DNA of 7,045 bases, taken from contig CALYTA010000050.1 of assembly GCA_945486175.1 (NCBI GenBank), forward strand, positions 1 to 7,045. Direction: 5' to 3'. The stretch comes from an uncultured Clostridia bacterium (GTDB taxonomy: Bacteria; Bacillota; Clostridia; Oscillospirales; Butyricicoccaceae). Below the pieces are notes generated by a model that saw nothing but the letters and a program-made list of their open reading frames with translations, was not told the DNA's origin and ran no database searches. Made by a program: the position numbers and the translations under genes. Each line of letters begins with the position of its first letter. The stretch's first letter is position 1. This document shows positions 1 to 3,369 of this stretch, piece after piece.

Positions 1-54
1 GGAAAACGACTGTGGAGGTTTTCCACACAGGGGAGCCGGAAAGGCACAATATGA
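1..54 (+). CDS. rsmD: Probable 3' end of rsmD (16S rRNA guanine-N2 methyltransferase), partial
   Basis: The frame beginning at base 1 is open for 17 codons and ends at TGA 52-54, which overlaps the coaD ATG at 51-53 (an ATGA arrangement typical of translational coupling). The visible residues include GKRLWRFS, which resembles the last beta strand of RsmD proteins, where a YG-x-T-x-L-x-FY/W-type ending is common. RsmD methylates G966 of 16S rRNA, and rsmD directly precedes coaD in many Bacillota and Actinobacteria. The identification rests on synteny, the stop/start overlap and a very short peptide, so it is tentative; the catalytic domain lies outside the window. Confidence 0.5.
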   Translation, partial: GKRLWRFSTQGSRKGTI

Positions 55-536
55 GAATCGGGGTATATCCCGGCAGCTTTGATCCTGCCACGCTCGGACA
101 TTTGGACATCATTCGGCGTGCATCCCGTCTGTTTGACAAGCTCATTGTCGCACCGATGATTAACGGCGAGAAGCATTCGTCGTTCACCATGGAGGAGAAA
201 GTGGACTTCCTTCAGCGCATGACGCATGACCTGCCCAACGTAGAGGTAGAGAGCTTCAGCGGACTGCTGGCGGACTATGTGAAGGAAAAGAATGCCTGCG
301 CCATCGTCAAGGGCCTGCGCGCAGTGTCTGATTTTGAATATGAATTCCAGATGGCGCTCGCAAACAAAAAGCTGAATCCGGATGTGGATACCGTTTTTTT
401 GATGACAGGGCAGAAATATCTGTTCCTGAGTTCGACAATTGTGCGCGATATCGCGCGCCACGGGGGCGACATTACCGGCTTCGTTCCGGAGGAAATCCGA
501 GAAGATATTATGAAAAAACTGGATCGGACAAAGTGA
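51..536 (+). CDS. coaD: Phosphopantetheine adenylyltransferase CoaD
   Basis: CoaD transfers AMP from ATP to 4'-phosphopantetheine, the penultimate step of coenzyme A synthesis in the cytoplasm. From the ATG at 51 the product is 161 aa, the usual family length (about 160). The nucleotidyltransferase signature is visible: [12 protein letters not shown] at residues 6-17 (the T/HxGH ATP-binding motif), KGLR in the middle, and SSTIVR at 127-132 (the ISSTxVR motif). An in-frame GTG at 12 would add 13 residues ahead of the conserved MRIGVYPG start and has almost no room for a ribosome site in view, so 51 was chosen; GGGAG at 31-35 and GGAAAGG at 38-44 lie upstream. It follows probable rsmD with overlapping stop and start. 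No broken motif or frameshift is seen. Confidence 0.97.
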   Translation: MRIGVYPGSFDPATLGHLDIIRRASRLFDKLIVAPMINGEKHSSFTMEEKVDFLQRMTHDLPNVEVESFSGLLADYVKEKNACAIVKGLRAVSDFEYEFQMALANKKLNPDVDTVFLMTGQKYLFLSSTIVRDIARHGGDITGFVPEEIREDIMKKLDRTK

Positions 537-568
537 GCGTCCGAACGTCAGATAGAGTTAGAATCATT

Positions 569-575
569 GGGAGGG
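569..575 (+). promoter_or_regulatory. Ribosome binding site deciding the start of the SepIVA-like gene
   Basis: GGGAGGG lies 8 bases before the ATG at 584. A competing in-frame GTG at 533 overlaps the coaD stop but has no such site and would add 17 residues without family-like character, so this site supports the 584 start. Confidence 0.7.
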
Positions 576-583
576 CTCAAGAT

Positions 584-1045
584 ATGGTTGCTGTTTTAGA
601 AGAACTCGTAAATTCGTTATATGACATGATTCAGGAGGCGCGCAGCGTTCCGCTCAGCACGGAAAAGTGCATGATCGACCGCGAGAAGGCGCTGGATATT
701 CTGGATGAGATCCGCACCAGCATGCCGAAGGATCTCGAAATGGCGCGCGCCATTGTCGAGAAGCGCAACGAGATGGTTGCAGCGGGCAAGAAGGAAGCGG
801 ATGACCTGCGCCGGAAGGCGGAGGAATACGTGCGCAAGACGGTCAATGAAAGCGCACTGGTTGCGGAAGCACAGAAGCAGGCGGATGAGATTGTCTCCGG
901 TGCGGAGCAGCAGGCAGCACAGCTCCGCAGCGCGGTCAGCGCATTTTGCAGCGACAAGCTGAGTGCAACAGAGGCCTGTGCAGAGGCGACGCTGGAGGAG
1001 GTACGCAAGTGCCGCCAGCAGTTCGAGAGTGCCAACCAGAAGTAA
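584..1045 (+). CDS. SepIVA-like / ATP synthase subunit B-like coiled-coil protein
   Basis: The product is 153 aa from the ATG at 584, mostly charged alpha helix with alanine/glutamate heptads from about residue 55 to 130, which predicts a long coiled coil. There is no signal peptide or membrane segment. Proteins like this are often auto-annotated as F0 subunit B or ATPase because of the coiled coil. The first 60 residues (VLEEL, then EARSVPLS, C/IDRE, ILDEIR, MPKDLE, A-x-x-IV-x-x-R) match, from memory, the start of the mycobacterial septal factor SepIVA, a DivIVA-domain-like protein. The C-terminal DKLSATEA...LEEVRKCRQQF segment also resembles the SepIVA end. SepIVA is longer (about 245 aa), the difference lying in the middle coiled coil. 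Like actinobacterial sepIVA, the gene lies next to coaD, here 47 bases after it. A role in envelope growth or division is inference; a terminator follows. Confidence 0.7.
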   Translation: MVAVLEELVNSLYDMIQEARSVPLSTEKCMIDREKALDILDEIRTSMPKDLEMARAIVEKRNEMVAAGKKEADDLRRKAEEYVRKTVNESALVAEAQKQADEIVSGAEQQAAQLRSAVSAFCSDKLSATEACAEATLEEVRKCRQQFESANQK

Positions 1046-1066
1046 ATGCCTCACATGAGAAAATAC

Positions 1067-1110
1067 AGGGCAGAGAATGGACTTGGTTTGTTCTCTGCCT
1101 TTGTTGCTTT
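1067..1110 (+). terminator. Rho-independent terminator ending the rsmD-coaD-sepIVA-like unit
   Basis: GGCAGAGAA (1069-1077) pairs perfectly with TTCTCTGCC (1091-1099), with a G-U and an A-U pair extending the base, around a 13-base loop. The stem runs into a T-rich tract (TTTGTTGCTTT). It begins about 20 bases after the SepIVA-like stop codon. The T tract is interrupted, so termination may be incomplete. Confidence 0.75.
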
Positions 1111-1120
1111 GGGTGAAGTT

Positions 1121-1140
1121 ACCAAATAAAACCAAATAAT
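1121..1140. repeat. Tandem 10-bp direct repeat ACCAAATAA(A/T) x2
   Basis: ACCAAATAAA at 1121-1130 is followed immediately by ACCAAATAAT at 1131-1140, a 9 of 10 match with one helical turn periodicity. It abuts the LexA-like palindrome. No protein family is recognised for it; it may be a binding site or chance AT-rich sequence. Confidence 0.6.
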
Positions 1141-1165
1141 GCGAACATACGTTCGAATGTTCGCA
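1140..1165. promoter_or_regulatory. Predicted LexA (DinR) SOS operator within a longer palindrome
   Basis: CGAACATACGTTCG at 1142-1155 fits the Bacillota LexA box pattern CGAAC-RNRY-GTTYG, with both CGAAC/GTTCG half-sites intact. A second GTTCG at 1159-1163 makes an additional perfect 9-bp inverted repeat (1140-1148 with 1157-1165, spacer of 8), so three half-sites overlap, and a weaker GTTCA follows at 1170. The site is in the control region between the upstream terminator and mraZ, about 75 bp upstream of the main mraZ promoter. A poor promoter (TTCGCA 1160-1165, 17 bp, TAAAAA 1183-1188) would overlap it. The box itself is clear from sequence; which promoter LexA would control is uncertain. 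Confidence 0.72.
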
Positions 1166-1224
1166 ATCTGTTCACAAATCACTAAAAAAGTCTTGCTTTC
1201 CACTCAAAAAAATCCCGCATGTCC

Positions 1225-1253
1225 TTGCATTTTCAGATTACAAAACGTATAAT
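1225..1253 (+). promoter_or_regulatory. Sigma-A promoter of the mraZ (dcw) operon
   Basis: TTGCAT (1225-1230) and a perfect TATAAT (1248-1253) are separated by 17 bp, giving a predicted start near 1260 and a leader of about 64 bases. A-tracts at 1184-1189 and 1206-1212 lie upstream in positions that could act as an UP element or bend DNA. It is the best promoter in the 1046-1323 intergenic region. Confidence 0.85.
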
Positions 1254-1261
1254 AAAACTAC

Positions 1262-1278
1262 GGTGGGGAAAGGTGGCG
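1262..1278 (+). promoter_or_regulatory. Predicted MraZ operator (two GGTGGNG repeats, 10-bp period)
   Basis: GGTGGGG (1262-1268) and GGTGGCG (1272-1278) are direct repeats exactly 10 bp apart, starting at the predicted transcription start. MraZ is known to bind series of GTGG/TGGG-type repeats spaced one helical turn apart in the promoter of its own operon. Only two repeats are seen here; a third at 1282 or 1252 is absent. Position and spacing argue for autorepression of the dcw operon. Confidence 0.7.
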
Positions 1279-1323
1279 CGAAATACCACAGATTTCCGCT
1301 GAACGGAGCAGGAGGGTGCAGCC

Positions 1324-1740
1324 GTGAAAGGTGAGTATCAGCATACCCTGGACACAAAAGGCCGCCTGTTCATCCCGGCAAAGCTCCGGGAGGAGCTGGG
1401 CGACAGCTTTGTTGTGACCAAAGGGCTGGATGAATGCCTGTTCCTGTACCCGCTGGACGCATGGAAGGCGCTGGAAGAAAAGATCCGGCAGCTTCCCATG
1501 TCGAAATCGAGAAATTTGCAGCGATTCTTTCTGTCGGCGGCGGCTGATGTCACCGTGGACAAGCAGGGTCGCATTGTCGTTCCGCCCGTCCTGCGCAATC
1601 ACGCGAAGCTGGAGCATGACGTGACCATCATCGGCGTGCTTGACCGCGCGGAGATCTGGGACAGGCAGAAGTGGGACGAATATAACGGGCAGCTGGACGC
1701 GGGCAGTATCGCGGAGGCAATGGAAGATTTGGGCTTTTGA
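1324..1740 (+). CDS. mraZ: Transcriptional regulator MraZ
   Basis: MraZ is a ring-forming DNA-binding protein that represses its own dcw operon promoter. The product is 138 aa (family about 140-150) and carries the two SpoVT/AbrB-like half domains, each with the DxxxR motif: D10-TKG-R14 (followed by LFIPAKLRE) and D79-KQG-R83 (followed by IVVPPVLR). The start is a GTG at 1324, preceded by AGGAGGG at 1310-1316 with 7-base spacing; it places the conserved GEYQHTLD right after the initiator, as in the family. It is the first gene of the cluster, has its likely operator upstream, and is followed after 18 bases by rsmH. Confidence 0.97.
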   Translation: MKGEYQHTLDTKGRLFIPAKLREELGDSFVVTKGLDECLFLYPLDAWKALEEKIRQLPMSKSRNLQRFFLSAAADVTVDKQGRIVVPPVLRNHAKLEHDVTIIGVLDRAEIWDRQKWDEYNGQLDAGSIAEAMEDLGF

Positions 1741-1758
1741 CGGAGGATTCAAACAGGA

Positions 1759-2703
1759 ATGGAATTTCAACATGTTTCGATTTTGCTCTCCGAATGTCTT
1801 GACAGCCTGAACATCCGTCCGGATGGCATTTATGTGGACGCGACGCTGGGCGGCGCGGGGCATTCCCTGCACATCGCACAGCGCCTGACCGAAGGCGGCA
1901 GGCTGATCGCGCTCGACCGCGATGACATGGCGCTGGAAAATGCAGAGGATCGTCTGGCGGATGTCATGGATCGTGTCACGCTGGTCAAAAGCGACTTCCG
2001 CAATCTGGACACGGCGCTCGCATCGTGCGGCGTGGACAAGGTGGATGGCATCCTGTTCGACCTCGGCGTGTCGTCGCCGCAGCTGGACATCGCCGAGCGA
2101 GGCTTTTCCTACATGCAGGATGCACGGCTCGACATGCGCATGGATCAGCAGCAGACGCTGTCCGCTTATGAGGTCGTCAACGAATGGGACCGCGCAGAAC
2201 TGCGCCGCATTCTGCAGGAATACGGCGAGGAGCGCTATGCGCCGCAGATTGCCGCGGCAATCGACCGCGCCAGACAGCAGCAGCCGATTGAAACGACAGT
2301 CGAGCTCGCGGACATCATCCGCAGCGCAATGCCTCCCGCAGCGCGCCGCGAAAAACAGCATCCTGCCAAGCGCAGCTTTCAGGCAATCCGCATTGCGGTC
2401 AACGATGAGCTGATGGCTGTACAGGAGGCGATGGACCGCGCGATTGACGCACTGGCACCCGGTGGGCGCCTGGCAGTCATCACGTTCCATTCCCTGGAGG
2501 ACCGCATCGTCAAGACAGCGTTCCGAAAGGCCGCACAGGGCTGCACCTGCCCGAAGGACTTCCCCGTCTGCGTGTGTGGGAAGACCGCAAAGGTGAAACT
2601 GGTGGCACGCAAACCAATGTTGCCATCCATGCAGGAAATCGCTCAAAATCCCCGCGCACGGAGCGCAAAATTGAGAGTGTGTGAGAAATTGTCGGATCAT
2701 TAA
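1759..2703 (+). CDS. rsmH: 16S rRNA (cytosine-1402 N4) methyltransferase RsmH
   Basis: RsmH (formerly MraW) uses S-adenosylmethionine to methylate N4 of C1402 in the ribosomal P site. The product is 314 aa, matching E. coli RsmH (313). Visible motifs are the N-terminal FQHVSILLSE, the SAM-binding DATLGGAGHS at residues 27-36, LDRDDMAL near 52, DGILFDLGVSSPQLD with GFSY and LDMRMD in the centre, and HSLEDR at 244-249. A CTC-PKDFPV-CVC cluster at residues 262-273 is characteristic of many Bacillota homologues. GGAGG at 1742-1746 lies 12 bases before the ATG. It sits between mraZ and ftsL, the standard dcw order, with 17 bases to the next gene. Confidence 0.98.
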   Translation: MEFQHVSILLSECLDSLNIRPDGIYVDATLGGAGHSLHIAQRLTEGGRLIALDRDDMALENAEDRLADVMDRVTLVKSDFRNLDTALASCGVDKVDGILFDLGVSSPQLDIAERGFSYMQDARLDMRMDQQQTLSAYEVVNEWDRAELRRILQEYGEERYAPQIAAAIDRARQQQPIETTVELADIIRSAMPPAARREKQHPAKRSFQAIRIAVNDELMAVQEAMDRAIDALAPGGRLAVITFHSLEDRIVKTAFRKAAQGCTCPKDFPVCVCGKTAKVKLVARKPMLPSMQEIAQNPRARSAKLRVCEKLSDH

Positions 2704-2720
2704 GGGAGAGCGGCTCAACA

Positions 2721-3200
2721 ATGAGAGAGTATTCCGGGCGCGGCGGAGCATCTGCCAGCGCCGTTCAAGATAAAAATATAAGTGCAAGCAGAAGAAAACG
2801 GGAGCGTCAGCGCGCATTGCGCCGCCGCAGACGCATCCATATGCTGGCCATGGGCCTGATCGGTGTGATCTGCGCGTTTATCGCAGTCACCACCGTGTCA
2901 TACCATGTCCAGATGACCGAGCTCAAGGGTCAGGTCGAAGCAAAACAGGCGACCCTTGCGCAGCTGAACAGCGAGTATGTCTCGCTCAACGCGAAAAAGG
3001 AAAATTCGGTCGATCTGAATGAGGTGGAAGACTATGCAAAAAATGTCCTGGGGCTGGTCAAGATGGACCGCAGCCAGGAGGAATACCTCGAGCTCCAGAA
3101 GACCGATCAGGTCGAGGTGAATGAGGCTTCCAGTGGGGTGGACAAGCTGGTCTCCAGTTTTGTAAAGAGCTTCAACGCCATTTTATCATTTTTGCGGTGA
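2721..3200 (+). CDS. ftsL: Cell division protein FtsL-like (FtsL/DivIC family)
   Basis: This is a 159-aa single-pass membrane protein with the FtsL/DivIC layout. It has a cytoplasmic tail rich in arginine and lysine (13 of the 15 residues at 24-38 are Arg, Lys, Glu or Gln, with five consecutive Arg at 34-38). A hydrophobic segment follows at about 41-60, then an extracytoplasmic coiled coil at about 63-100, then the VEDYAKNVLGLVKMD stretch typical of the family. In other bacteria FtsL forms the FtsQ/DivIB-FtsL-FtsB/DivIC complex that activates the septal synthase FtsW-FtsI. FtsL and DivIC are hard to separate by sequence; the place between rsmH and the class B PBP gene favours FtsL. The ATG at 2721 follows AGGGAGAG (2703-2710). 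Confidence 0.85.
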   Translation: MREYSGRGGASASAVQDKNISASRRKRERQRALRRRRRIHMLAMGLIGVICAFIAVTTVSYHVQMTELKGQVEAKQATLAQLNSEYVSLNAKKENSVDLNEVEDYAKNVLGLVKMDRSQEEYLELQKTDQVEVNEASSGVDKLVSSFVKSFNAILSFLR

Positions 3201-3205
3201 TAAAA
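3181..3205. repeat. Inverted repeat spanning the ftsL stop codon
   Basis: TTTTATCA (3181-3188) and TGATAAAA (3198-3205) are a perfect 8-bp inverted repeat around a 9-base loop. The right arm contains the ftsL TGA (3198-3200). The stem is AT-rich and weak, and it lies about 24 bases ahead of the stronger terminator stem. Confidence 0.55.
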
Positions 3206-3228
3206 CCATATACATATTGAAAGCAGTG

Positions 3229-3268
3229 GGAGTGAGAAGTGTGAACAACCTTCTGACTCCTGTTTTTT
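3229..3268 (+). terminator. Rho-independent terminator between ftsL and the PBP gene
   Basis: GGAGT-G-AGAAG (3229-3239) pairs with CTTCT-G-ACTCC (3250-3260), 10 of 11 positions with one internal G/G mismatch, around a 10-base loop. The stem is followed by TG and six T residues (3263-3268). It starts 28 bases after the ftsL stop and has typical terminator form, so it should end or attenuate the mraZ-rsmH-ftsL transcript. Confidence 0.75.
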
Positions 3269-3280
3269 GTCACAATGACG

Positions 3281-3309
3281 ATGAAATGATGCTGCAGTTG
3301 TGATATAAT
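3281..3309 (+). promoter_or_regulatory. Extended -10 sigma-A promoter for the PBP gene and murE
   Basis: ATGAAA (3281-3286, 4 of 6 to TTGACA) is followed after 17 bp by a perfect TATAAT (3304-3309) carrying the extended TGn element (TG at 3301-3302). The predicted start is near 3316, leaving a leader of about 54 bases. It lies directly after a terminator, which supports a real new transcription unit. Confidence 0.75.
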
Positions 3310-3325
3310 AACATGTATTCCGTTT

Positions 3326-3339
3326 TGATACAGGTATCA
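3326..3339. repeat. Short palindrome in the PBP gene leader
   Basis: TGATAC (3326-3331) and GTATCA (3334-3339) form an inverted repeat separated by AG, about 10 bases after the predicted transcription start. The 2-base spacer is too tight for a full hairpin, so a DNA operator is the more natural reading, but no regulator is recognised. Confidence 0.4.
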
Positions 3340-3369
3340 GGCAGGAAGGAACGATAGGAGAACAGACAC

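Noticed and set aside
10..30. DnaA-box-like TTTTCCACA (19-27) and competing small inverted repeats (GGAAAAC 1-7/GTTTTCC 18-24; TGTGGA 11-16/TCCACA 22-27)
   Set aside because: It is a single 8 of 9 match with no cluster of boxes or AT-rich unwinding region, and it lies inside the probable rsmD coding end. The repeats are short and mutually exclusive.
533..583. Upstream GTG start for the SepIVA-like gene overlapping the coaD stop
   Set aside because: The ATG at 584 has a strong GGGAGGG site and begins exactly at the conserved N-terminal block.
1121..1165. Minus-strand terminator formed by the LexA palindrome followed by T-rich sequence
   Set aside because: There is no minus-strand gene nearby to terminate, and the half-site pattern is better explained as a LexA operator.
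1258..2817. Long antisense open frame opposite mraZ and rsmH; similar ones opposite the PBP gene (3337-4863) and murE (5943-7010)
   Set aside because: They lie opposite well-recognised genes in GC-rich DNA, their products are low-complexity Arg/His/Leu/Ala-rich with no family motif, and they cross gene boundaries.
3270..3303. TCACAA (3270-3275) and TTGTGA (3298-3303) inverted repeat around the -35 region
   Set aside because: Only 6 bp arms with a 22-base spacer; easily chance, and no matching regulator is recognised.
3280..3309. Sigma-E (sporulation) promoter for the PBP gene
   Set aside because: The -10 resembles CATACAAT only partly and no sigma-E -35 is found at the right distance; the sigma-A extended -10 fit is better.
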